Origin: Gordonia mangrovi
Lineage (GTDB): Bacteria; Actinomycetota; Actinomycetes; Mycobacteriales; Mycobacteriaceae
Length of the DNA: 64,000 nucleotides
Direction of reading: 5' to 3'
NCBI RefSeq assembly: GCF_024734075.1
Contig: NZ_CP102850.1
Coordinates: forward strand, 2,418,001-2,482,000
Made by a program: the position numbers and the translations under genes. The stretch's first letter is position 1. Each line of letters starts with the position of its first letter. Shown one piece after another: positions 28,529-38,200 of the stretch. The notes beneath the pieces were generated by a model, which saw only the letters and a program-made list of their open reading frames with translations, made no database searches and was not told the origin of the DNA.

Positions 28529-31500
28529 ATGACTGACATTTCCCGACGGCTGCCGGCGCGCACGTGGGCGATGATCGCCACCGTTGCCGGCCTCGTGGCG
28601 ATCGTTGCCGCGATCCTGACGCCGCTGCTGCCGGTGAACGAGCGCACCGCGACCATCGACTGGCCCGACCGGGACCTGGCGAGCGCCGCGAGCGCGTCGG
28701 TGACCGCCCCGCTGGTGGCGCAGACGCCGGCCGGGCTCGACGTCACGATCGGCTGCCGCACGCTGGCCGAGGCGGCGACCGACGGGCCCACCACGGTGGT
28801 GTCGACGATGCCGCCGGCCGGCACCGACGCGTCGGCCAAGGCGCTGTTCGTCACCGCCGGCCCGACCGGGGTCGACGTCACCCTGCGGGGGCAGGAACTG
28901 CTGCGTGTGCCGCGTGAGCGGCTGGCCGACTGCGAGCGGCTGCGCGTGCAGGCGTCGTTCGACGGGGTGCAGGCCCGCGCCGTCGGCGCCGGCATCGTCG
29001 CGACCGCCGACCCGCGGGCTCGTCCGCAGGTCTCCGGCATCTTCACCGCCCTCGACCCGGACACCGTCACCCGTGCCGCCGCCGACGATGGTCTCGCGGT
29101 GCGTATCGAGGTGGACAACCGCTTCGAGTCGTCGCCGCCGGTGATCAAGCTGCTGGTGATGATCGTCGGGGTGCTCGCGGTCATCGTCGCGTTCGTCGCC
29201 ATCGCCGCCCTCGACGTCGCGCACGGCTACCACCGCCGGATCGGACGCCTCGACCTGCGTCGGGTGTTCACGCCGCGGGTCGCCGACCTCGCGGTCACCG
29301 CGGCGCTGGTCGTGTGGCACTTCCTGGGTGCCGGTTCCTCCGACGACGGCTACATCCTGGCGATGGGCCGCAACGCCTCCGACGCCGGCTACCTCGCCAA
29401 CTACTACCGCTTCTTCGGCATCCCAGAGGCGCCGTTCGACTGGTACTACGCCTTCCTGTCGCACTGGGAGGCGGTGTCGACGGCCGGTGTGTGGATGCGG
29501 TTGCCCGCGCTGCTGGCGGGCCTGGCCAGCTGGTTCATCCTCAGCCGCGTCCTGCTGCCTCGGCTCGGCGGCGCCGTCCGCCGCTCGCAGTGGGCGATGT
29601 TCACCGCCGCCGCGGTGTTCGTGGCGTTCTGGATGCCGCTGGCCAGCGGGCTGCGCAGCGAGGGCCTCATCGTGCTCGGTTCGCTGCTCACCTGGTGGGG
29701 GGTGGAGCAGGCGGTGGCCACCCGACGGATGCTGCCGGCCGCCGGAGCCGCGCTCGCGGCCGGCATGACGCTGGCGCTGGCACCGCACGGGCTGATCGCG
29801 GTCGCCCTGCTGATCGCCGGTTCGCGGCCGATGCTGCGCACGGTGCGCCGACGCCGGGCCGAGAACGGTCTACTGCCGTTACTGGCACCCATTGGTGCGG
29901 CGGCGGCTTTCGTGGTGATCGTGGTGTTCCGTGACCAGACGCTGGCGACGCTGGCCGAGGCGGTTCGGGTGCGCTACACCGTGGGCCCCACCTTGGTCTG
30001 GTACCAGGAACTGATCCGCTTCTACTACCTGTCACTGACCACCCAGGACGGCTCGTTGGTCCGTCGCGTACCGATGCTGCTGCTGCTCGCCGCGGTGTTC
30101 GTGACGCTGGCGGTGATGTTGCGCCGCAAACACATCCGCGGAGTCGACCCGGGACCGGTATGGCGGGTGATCGGCGCGATCCTGCTGACCGTGCTGTTGC
30201 TGTCGTTCACACCCACCAAATGGACCGTGCAGTTCGGCATCTACGCCGGGGTGGGGGCCGCGATGGCGGCGGTCGCCACGGTGGCCGTCGCCCAATCGGC
30301 ACGGCGCTCGCCGCGCAACCTGTGGATGTACATCGCGGTGCTGCTGTTCGCGTGTGCGCTCGCCATGGCCGGCGAGAACGCGTGGGGCTGGGCCTATGAC
30401 TTCGGCATCTCCTGGTTCGACAAGGCGCCGTCCATCGCGGGCACCCCGCTCTCGTCGGTCTTCCTGGTGCTCACCGCCCTTGCGCTCGCGGTGGCCATCT
30501 GGTTCCACCTGCGGATCGACGTGGATGCGGCGCACGGGAAGGTGCGCGACGACCACGCCCCCGTATCACGCGCCCAGGCTGCCGTGTCGTCGGCGCCGAT
30601 GCTGGTGATCGCGACCCTGGTCGTGATCGTCGAACTGGTCCTGTTCGCCAAGGCTGCGGTGGCCCGCTCCGACACGTACACGACCTTCAGCGCGAACCTG
30701 CGCGCACTGACCGGCGACACGTGTGGGATGGCCGATGACGTCCTGGTCGAAGAGGACCCGAATCGCGGTGCCCTACAACCGATCGGCACCGACGACAGCT
30801 CCCGTGCGCTGGCCGGCGATTCCACCGGATTCGGCCCGGACGGGGTGGCCGGTGACCTGATGCCCGACCCGACCGCACTCGGTGCCGGCACCATCAACAC
30901 CTCGGGTGACCTGTCGCGGCCGTTCATCGTCGCCGGTGGCGCGCCGGGCACCACCGGCGGCCGTGGACCGGAGGGCGTCAACGGTTCCACCGCCGCCCTG
31001 CCGTTCGGTCTGTCGCCGGAGACCACACCGGTGTTGGGTACCTACGGCCACGACAACGGCATCGCCGAACTGACCTCGATGTGGTACCGGCTGCCGGACC
31101 GGGAATCGTCACCGTTGCTGGTTATCACGGCTGCCGGCCCGGTCTTCTCGATCGACCAGGACGGTGTGCCCCGCGGCGGGCGTTCGCTGAAGGTGCAGTT
31201 CGGTGTGCCCGACGACGGTCCGGACGGCTTCCGACAGGTCGGCGACGCGTATGTGCCGATCGATCCCGGGCCGGAACGGCCCAACCGGCCGTGGCGCAAC
31301 CTGCGCATCCCCATGTCGGCGGTGCCCGAGAACGCCACCGCGATGCGGATCAGCGCGGTCGACAACAACGTGAGTCCGGATCAGTGGCTGGCCATCACCC
31401 CGCCGCGCGCACCGCAACTGCAGACCCTGCAGGAGGTGGTGGGAACCGAAACACCGGTGCTGCTGGATCTCTCGGTGGGCAGCCAGTTCCCGTGTCAGCA

Positions 31501-31816
31501 TCCGATGAGCACCCGCCACGGGGTCGCCGAGATTCCCGAGTGGCGCATCGTGCCCGACCAGACCACCACCAACTCGAAATCCAAGACGTGGCAGGCCGCC
31601 ATCAACGGCGGCATCCTGACCACCCCGGAGGCACTGACACGTGAGAGCACCATGGCGACCTACCTCGACGGCGACTGGTACCGCGACTGGGGCGGACTAC
31701 GCCGATTGACGCCGCTGGTGCCCGAGGCCCAGGCGGCGCAGGTGAGCACCGCCACGTCGACGACCTGGGGTTGGACGCGCCCCGGAGCGATCAGGGTGGT
31801 GCCGCAGGATGACTGA
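28529..31816 (+). CDS. embA: EmbA-like arabinosyltransferase, copy 2
   Basis: A 1095-residue arabinosyltransferase, closest in the window to the embA-like gene at 25078-28410. Shared segments include DDGYILAMGR (Asp272-Asp273), NYYRFFGIPEAPFDWYYAFL, VVVFRDQTLATLAEA and FTPTKWTVQFG. The EmbA-like pattern and C-terminal carbohydrate-binding domain (NLRIPMSAVPENATAMRIS... GRPGAIR-like end) are present. The central VNGSTAALPFGL segment is shared with copy 1. It overlaps the next embB-like gene by 8 bp (ATGACTGA), the same junction as in the other pair. This supports duplication of a two-gene unit rather than of single genes. Confidence 0.88.
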   Translation: MTDISRRLPARTWAMIATVAGLVAIVAAILTPLLPVNERTATIDWPDRDLASAASASVTAPLVAQTPAGLDVTIGCRTLAEAATDGPTTVVSTMPPAGTDASAKALFVTAGPTGVDVTLRGQELLRVPRERLADCERLRVQASFDGVQARAVGAGIVATADPRARPQVSGIFTALDPDTVTRAAADDGLAVRIEVDNRFESSPPVIKLLVMIVGVLAVIVAFVAIAALDVAHGYHRRIGRLDLRRVFTPRVADLAVTAALVVWHFLGAGSSDDGYILAMGRNASDAGYLANYYRFFGIPEAPFDWYYAFLSHWEAVSTAGVWMRLPALLAGLASWFILSRVLLPRLGGAVRRSQWAMFTAAAVFVAFWMPLASGLRSEGLIVLGSLLTWWGVEQAVATRRMLPAAGAALAAGMTLALAPHGLIAVALLIAGSRPMLRTVRRRRAENGLLPLLAPIGAAAAFVVIVVFRDQTLATLAEAVRVRYTVGPTLVWYQELIRFYYLSLTTQDGSLVRRVPMLLLLAAVFVTLAVMLRRKHIRGVDPGPVWRVIGAILLTVLLLSFTPTKWTVQFGIYAGVGAAMAAVATVAVAQSARRSPRNLWMYIAVLLFACALAMAGENAWGWAYDFGISWFDKAPSIAGTPLSSVFLVLTALALAVAIWFHLRIDVDAAHGKVRDDHAPVSRAQAAVSSAPMLVIATLVVIVELVLFAKAAVARSDTYTTFSANLRALTGDTCGMADDVLVEEDPNRGALQPIGTDDSSRALAGDSTGFGPDGVAGDLMPDPTALGAGTINTSGDLSRPFIVAGGAPGTTGGRGPEGVNGSTAALPFGLSPETTPVLGTYGHDNGIAELTSMWYRLPDRESSPLLVITAAGPVFSIDQDGVPRGGRSLKVQFGVPDDGPDGFRQVGDAYVPIDPGPERPNRPWRNLRIPMSAVPENATAMRISAVDNNVSPDQWLAITPPRAPQLQTLQEVVGTETPVLLDLSVGSQFPCQHPMSTRHGVAEIPEWRIVPDQTTTNSKSKTWQAAINGGILTTPEALTRESTMATYLDGDWYRDWGGLRRLTPLVPEAQAAQVSTATSTTWGWTRPGAIRVVPQDD

Positions 31817-34800
31817 GATCATGCAGAGGCGCCGACCATCGGATCGGAAGGTGGCCATCGCGAAGATCGTCGCCGTGGCGGCCGGCGCGATCGGGGTGCT
31901 GCTGGCCATCCTGGCGCCGTTCCTGCCGGTGTCCTACACCAAGGCGCAACTACAGTGGCCGCAGCCCGGCAGCAGCAGCCTGGCGAACGTCGCCGCCCCG
32001 AACGTCTCGTATGTGCCGGTGTCTATGGACATTTCGGTGCCCTGCGCGCTCGCCGACGACCTACCCGCCGCCGGTGGTGTGTTGTTGTCGACGGTGCCCG
32101 ACAACGGTGCCGAGGCCAGCACGGTGGGCCTGTTCATCCGGGCGACCGCCGACCGGCTGTTGGTGACCCAACGTAATGCCGTGCTGCTCAACGTGCCCCG
32201 GGCCGCCGCGGCGCAGGCCACGGACTGCCGCATCGTGATCGACGCCGACACCAGCGGTACCCGCGGGGCGGTCGAGGGTTTTGTACCCGAGGACGGGGAC
32301 CGCGCGTCCTTCGACCTCGCCGACCCGAACGCGCGGCCGCAGATCATCGGGGTGTACACCGATCTTCCCGCCGACGCCTCCACCGACGGGCTCTCGTTCA
32401 CCTCGACCGTGGACACCCGGTTCAGCACCAGCCCCACCCTGCTCAAGGGGGTGATCCTCATCGTGGGCGTGGTGATGACGATCGCCTCGATGGCGGCGCT
32501 GGCGGTCCTCGATTCGCGTGACGGACACCGCTTCCGGCTGGGCCTGCCGGCCCGGTGGTGGCGGCCGACGCTGCTCGACGGGACGATCACCGCGGTGCTG
32601 GTCGGCTGGTTGTTCGTCGGTGGCAACACCGCCGACGACGGCTACCAGGTGACCGTCGGTCGGGTCGCTCCCGATGCCGGATATCTGGACAACTATTACC
32701 GCTACTTCGGTGCGCCGCAGGACCCGTTCGGCTGGCATTACCGCTATCTGGCGCTGTGGATGGAGGTCAGCACCGCCACCCCGTGGCTGCGGTTGCTGCC
32801 CTTGCTGTTCGCGCTTGCCGGCTGGTTCCTGATCAGCCGATTCGCGCTACCCCGGCTGGGACGGGCGGTACGCACCTCGCGCGCCGCGTTCTGGGCTGCC
32901 GGATTGGGCTTCCTCGCCGTCTGGCTGCCGTTCAACAACGGCCTTCGGGTGGAGCCGGCACTGAGCGTGGGCATTCTGCTGACCTCGGTGCTGGTGGAAC
33001 GTGCGATCGCGACCGGACGGTTCTTCCCGCTCACGTTGGGGGTGGTGGCCGCCTGGGCGACGTTGACGATTCATCCGGCCGGGGCGATCGCGATCCTGCC
33101 GTTGTTGGCCGCGCTGCGCCCGTTGCTCAGGAGTCTGCGACGACGTCGCGCCCGCGACGGTCTGCTGCCGTTGGTGATGCCGGTGCTGGCATCCGGTCTG
33201 GCCGTGATGTTCCTGATCTTCGCCGATCAGGCTCTCGCCACCATCCTCGAAGGTGTCGAGGTACAGGGCATCGTGGGTCCCACCAACGAATGGTGGACCG
33301 AGGCGATGCGGTACTACATCCTGCTCAACCCCACTCCGGACGGGTCGATCGCCCGACGCGTCGGCATCTTCGTCACGTTCCTGGCGGCCATCATCATCGT
33401 GCTCACCCTGCTGAGTAAACGTCGGGTGCCCGGGGTGGCGACGGCGCCGCTGTGGCGACTGCTCGCCGTCGCCGGGGGAGCGGTGGCCGTACTGGCCTTC
33501 GTCCCCACGAAGGCGACCCATCAGATGGGCGCTTTCGCCTGTCTCACCGGTGTTCTCGCCGCGGCGGCGACGGTGTTCCTGCGTCCCGAGGTGATGCGCC
33601 GGCGATGCAACCGGACCTTCATCGCGGCCGCCGCGGCGTACGCACTCGCCGTCGCCTTCGCCGGTCGCAATCAGTGGTGGTACGTCGGCAGCTACGGGAT
33701 TCCGTGGGCCGACGACACCCCCAACGTCGCGGGCATCGGGCTGTTTGTACCGATTCTCGCGGTCGCGGTGCTGCTGACCGCACTCGGTGCCTGGCAGTAC
33801 TACCGGGACGATCGCGCGACCGAACACGGCGTGCCACCGGCGCCGCCGACGTCACCGAGCCTGATCCGGCGGATGCCGACCTATTCGCTGGCCATCATCT
33901 CCGCGGCCGTGCTGTTGTTCAACTTCGTCTCGTTCACCAAGGCCTATCAGACACAGCGGGATTCGTGGTCGTGGACGAGTTCCAACCTGAACGCGATGCA
34001 GGGTGAACCGTGCGCTCTGGCCGACGCCGTCGTGGTCGAGGCCGACCCGAATGAGGGTCTCCTGTCGCCGGCGCGCGTTGCCGGACAGAGTGATCCGTCG
34101 CCCGGCGCTGCGCTCGCCGGCGCCGGCAGCGGCTCCATGGCGGGTTTCGATCCGAACGGGGTCTCCGTCCATCTGGAAAGTCAAGCCGAGGCGGACACCA
34201 CCTCCAGCGGCCTCGACCGGACCCAGACCGATCCGTCGGATGCGCAGTCCGAACCCAGTGGCACCGCCGGGTCGGCCGACACCGGCGGCGGCACCACCGC
34301 CACCCGTGGGGTCAACGGATCGTCGGTGCGGCTGCCGTTCGGTCTGGATCAGAGCCGCGTGCCGGTCCTGGGGACCTACGGGACGCCCACCGGCCGCGGG
34401 AATCTCACGTCCGACTGGTATCAGCTGCCGCAACGGTCCGACGACACGCCGCTGGTCACCATGTCGGTGGCGGGGACCATCGAATACGTCGACGAGTTGG
34501 CCGTCACCCATCCCGGGCAGCAGCTGCGGCTCGAGTTCGGGCGGGTCGAACCGGACGGTCGGGTCACCACCGTGGCGTCGATGGTCCCGCTGGACATCGG
34601 CAATGACCCCGAATGGCGCAACCTGCGGTTCCCGCGGGATCAGGCCCCGCCGCGGGCATCCGTGGTGCGGATCGTCGCCGACGACGCCTCAGGCAATCCG
34701 GCGCAGTGGCTGGCGGTGACGCCGCCCCGCGTGACACCGTTGGTGACCCTGAATTCGCTGGTGGGCAGTGAGGATCCGGTACTGCTGGACTGGGAGGTGG

Positions 34801-35129
34801 CCTTTGCCTTCCCGTGTCAGCGGCCGGCAACCGTGATCAACGGCGTGTGGGAGACCCCGCAGTGGCGGATCACCCCGGACGCCGAAGGTGAGCGGGTGAA
34901 CTCTCGGCGCTGGATGGCCGGCGACTACGGCGGCCCGCTCGGCATCGTCGAGAACGAGCTGCGGCCGGTGGTGCTGCCGTCGTATCTGCGTAACGGGTGG
35001 GCCAAGGACTGGGGCAGCCTGCAGCGCTTGACGCCGCTCAAACCCCAGGTCGACGCCGAGCTCGTGCTGACCGAGGAAACCCACGGCGGCCTCTGGACCC
35101 CCGGCCCCATGCGCGCGATCCGCAACTGA
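31809..35129 (+). CDS. embB: EmbB-like arabinosyltransferase, copy 2 (diverged)
   Basis: A 1106-residue arabinosyltransferase, paralogous to the gene at 21768-25085. Both share ADPN... segments, VRIVADD/CBM layout, GVNGSSVRLPFGL and the Met306-position valine (Val283) with Gln304 at the Glu327 position. The catalytic Asp276-Asp277 in NTADDGYQVTV are kept. The strongly conserved FTPTKWTHHFG is replaced by FVPTKATHQMG (about 564-574), losing the Trp equivalent to EmbB Trp592 and the second His. This suggests altered donor/acceptor handling or relaxed constraint, yet the frame is fully intact. A long Ser/Thr/Glu linker precedes the final domain. It is cotranscribed with embA copy 2. Confidence 0.86.
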   Translation: MTEIMQRRRPSDRKVAIAKIVAVAAGAIGVLLAILAPFLPVSYTKAQLQWPQPGSSSLANVAAPNVSYVPVSMDISVPCALADDLPAAGGVLLSTVPDNGAEASTVGLFIRATADRLLVTQRNAVLLNVPRAAAAQATDCRIVIDADTSGTRGAVEGFVPEDGDRASFDLADPNARPQIIGVYTDLPADASTDGLSFTSTVDTRFSTSPTLLKGVILIVGVVMTIASMAALAVLDSRDGHRFRLGLPARWWRPTLLDGTITAVLVGWLFVGGNTADDGYQVTVGRVAPDAGYLDNYYRYFGAPQDPFGWHYRYLALWMEVSTATPWLRLLPLLFALAGWFLISRFALPRLGRAVRTSRAAFWAAGLGFLAVWLPFNNGLRVEPALSVGILLTSVLVERAIATGRFFPLTLGVVAAWATLTIHPAGAIAILPLLAALRPLLRSLRRRRARDGLLPLVMPVLASGLAVMFLIFADQALATILEGVEVQGIVGPTNEWWTEAMRYYILLNPTPDGSIARRVGIFVTFLAAIIIVLTLLSKRRVPGVATAPLWRLLAVAGGAVAVLAFVPTKATHQMGAFACLTGVLAAAATVFLRPEVMRRRCNRTFIAAAAAYALAVAFAGRNQWWYVGSYGIPWADDTPNVAGIGLFVPILAVAVLLTALGAWQYYRDDRATEHGVPPAPPTSPSLIRRMPTYSLAIISAAVLLFNFVSFTKAYQTQRDSWSWTSSNLNAMQGEPCALADAVVVEADPNEGLLSPARVAGQSDPSPGAALAGAGSGSMAGFDPNGVSVHLESQAEADTTSSGLDRTQTDPSDAQSEPSGTAGSADTGGGTTATRGVNGSSVRLPFGLDQSRVPVLGTYGTPTGRGNLTSDWYQLPQRSDDTPLVTMSVAGTIEYVDELAVTHPGQQLRLEFGRVEPDGRVTTVASMVPLDIGNDPEWRNLRFPRDQAPPRASVVRIVADDASGNPAQWLAVTPPRVTPLVTLNSLVGSEDPVLLDWEVAFAFPCQRPATVINGVWETPQWRITPDAEGERVNSRRWMAGDYGGPLGIVENELRPVVLPSYLRNGWAKDWGSLQRLTPLKPQVDAELVLTEETHGGLWTPGPMRAIRN

Positions 35130-35142
35130 CCGTCCCCCGTCG

Positions 35143-35198
35143 CCCGGTTTTGTAGTACGAATGTGCGCTTTCTGCACGGTTCGTACTACAAAACCGGG
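35143..35198. repeat. Perfect 19-bp inverted repeat between convergent emb genes
   Basis: CCCGGTTTTGTAGTACGAA (35143-35161) pairs exactly with TTCGTACTACAAAACCGGG (35180-35198). The 18-nt loop itself contains GTGC...GCAC. It sits in the 83-bp gap between embB copy 2 and embC, which converge. It may end transcription from both sides, but there is no T-tract after the stem, and it could instead be a mobile palindrome. Confidence 0.8.
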
Positions 35199-35212
35199 GG
35201 TGGGGGCAGGGG

Positions 35213-38200
35213 TCAGTACCGAATCGGCGCCGGACTCCAGAGGCCGCCGCGGGTGGCGGTGCCCGTGTCGATGTCGGCGAGGGTGTCCACGTCGCCGTAG
35301 GGGGTGTAGCGCTCCAGCGATCCCCAGTCGCGGCCGATGTCGCCCTGCAGGTAGGTCGCCATCGCCTGCGGTCGCTGGGACACCTCGAGCCAGCCCAGCG
35401 GGCCGCCGCCGTAGGAGTTCTGCCACGCCGACACCGCAGCGGCCAGGTCCGCGCCCGGCTTGATCCGCCACTGCGGGATCTCGGCGACCCCGTTGGCGTG
35501 GGAGAACGGACGTTGGCAGGGGAACACGAGGCCGGAGGTCCAGTCCACGTGCACCGGGTCCTCCCGGCCGACGACCTCCTGCAGCGTCGTCATCTCGGGC
35601 AGTCGTGGTGGCGTGACGACGATGAAGCGGTCCGACGACAGGTTGTCGTCGGTCGCCACGATCCGCACCGCGGTCGCATCCGAGGGCAGTGAGTCGGTGG
35701 TGACGCGGACGTTGCGCCACGACGGGCGCGGTCCCGGATCGATCAGTTCGGTTTCGCCGTCGGCCCGCAGATCGGCGTCGCGGGTGCCGGGTTCGACGGG
35801 GTCGGTGGTGTACTCCAGCAGCAGGTTCGGGTTGTCGTAGAGACCGGCGACGGAGAACGTGAGCAGCGGTCGCTCCTGGTGGTCCGCCGGCAGTGCGTAC
35901 CAGGCCGACGTGAGCCGGGCCGGCACCTGATCGGTGGTGGAGTAGCTGCCCATCACCGGGGTGGTGGTCGGGTCGAGGAAGAACGGCAGTTCGGCGAAGC
36001 TGCCGTTGATCCCGGCTTCCGACGTCACGCCGCCGCCGGTGCCGCCGGTATTGGCGGTGAGCACGTCGGGGGAGTCGGTCGCGTTGCCGGCCAGCACGCC
36101 CAGCGACCCCGCGCTCGCCATGGCCGCCAGATCGACCGGCACGCCGTTGGCGGTGAAACCGGTGGTGGCCGGTCGCGTGCCGTCCGGCGGGGCCGTCGCC
36201 GGGCCGGCCAGTGGATCGGCGATGGAACCGTCGACCGGTTGGAGCAGGAAACGGCTCGGATCGGTTTCCACCCACACCTTGTCGGCCATCCCACACTCCT
36301 GGCCGGTGAGCGCCTCCAGATTCGACCGCGGCACCGAGTACGACGCACTCTGCTGGATACCCGCGAACATCGCAGTGACCAGTGCGAACACCACGACGGC
36401 GGCGGACACGAAGGCGAGCGGTGCGGACGCGAGCACGGCCCACATGCGGCGGTACCAGGGTCTTTCGCTGTCGGTGGTCGCGACGTCGGCGGGGTCGGTG
36501 CCGGTGAACGGTTCGCGGAAGTGGAACCAGAGCGCCAGTAGGAGTAGGAGCAACGCGGCGTAGAGCAACAGGCTGGCGAGGTTCACCCCGAAGCTCACCT
36601 GGGTGACGCCCCACGGCATACCCCACGCCGAGGAGTAGAAGAAGGAGTTGGGGGCGGTGAACGCGAGCCCGGCGACGAACAGCACGAGCGCGGCGAACAG
36701 CGTCCGGTTGCGCCGCGAGTGCATCGCCTGATGGCCGGCGGCGATCGCCGCAAGCGCTGCCAGTGCGGCCGCCAAACCGGCGAACACCCCAAAATGATGG
36801 GTCCACTTGGTGGGCGTGAACATCAGGAACACCAGAGACGCGAAGGTGATCCCGACGATGCGGCGCGACGGACCCAGCGCGGTGCCGGGGATGCGGGAGC
36901 GTCGGATGAGCATGGCCGCCGACACCACCAGCGACAGGATCATCGTGAGCACCGCGAACCGGCGGTCGATCGACCCGTCGGCAGAGAACGCGAACAGTGA
37001 CGAGTAACGGTTGATTTCGTTGTACCAGTGCATCGACGGTCCGAGCGCCGACTTCATCTGCGAGGCCTCGACGAACGACCGCAGCGTGAGGTTGGAGAAC
37101 ACCACGAAGATCACGAAGGTACCGGCGGCCAGGATGGGAGCGAGCAACGCCACATAGGACCACCGACCGCCACCGATCACCTTGGCACGTTTGATCAGCG
37201 CCAGGATCATCGGTCGGGCACCGGCGATCAGGGCGGCGACGGCGAGCAGTCCGGTGGGTCCGGCGGCAAGGCTGAACGCGCCGATCAGGCACGCCACCGC
37301 GGCCGGTAGCAGGCGGCCGGTGGCGATGGCCCGTTCCACCGAACACCAGGTGAGCAGGGCGCCGAGGCAGATGATCGGTTCCGGACGCAGACCGTTGTTG
37401 AACGGGAACCAGGAGATGAGGAACACGAAAGCCGCCGTCCAGCCGACCGACGGACGGATGATCGCGGCGCGGCCGAGTCGCGGCAAGACCTCGTGGCTGA
37501 TGATCAGCCACACCCCGATACCGCACAGGAGTGCCGGCAGCCGCATCCACGGGCTGGCCACACTGATGTGGCTGAGCCAGCCGAACACCTGGTAATACCA
37601 GCCGAACGGCGCCTCGGGTGCGCCATACCAGCGGAAGTAGTTGGCGGTGTAGTCGGTCTCCTGGGCCACCCGCGACATCGTCAACAGGTAGCCGTCGTCA
37701 GACGTGTTGGGGCCGATCATGTGCCACACCACCAGCGCGCCGAGCACGACGTAGTCGCGGGCGTTGAGATGCCACCACCGCGCCGGCAGGATGCGGCGGT
37801 GCCGGCGTCCGTCGGTGGAATCGAGCACGGCGAGCGCGGCCAGCGACAACAGGGTGGCGATGACCCCGATGACCAGCACCGCCCACTTCAGGATCGTCGG
37901 GGCGGTGGAGTAGCGGGAGTCGATGGTGACGTGCGCGTCCAGGCCGGGCAGGTTGGCGACCGGGCCGTCGAGGTCGGTGAACAACCCGGTGACCTGTGGG
38001 CGCTGGTCGGCGTCGTAGGTGTCGGACTCGCGGCCGGCGGTGGTGCCGTCGAGCGGTTCGTCGTCGTCGGTGCGCATTCCGACGAATTCGGCCGAGACGG
38101 CTTCGGCGTCGGCGTGCACGGAGATCTCCCGGCAGTCCTGGCTGCGGATGTCCTCCAGCGTCGCCGCCACCAGCGGCATGTTGCGGATGACCACCTCGAC

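Noticed and set aside
34689..37550. A 953-codon open frame on the minus strand across the embB/embC boundary
   Set aside because: Out of frame with embC, Arg-rich and without any domain; the embC frame explains the region.
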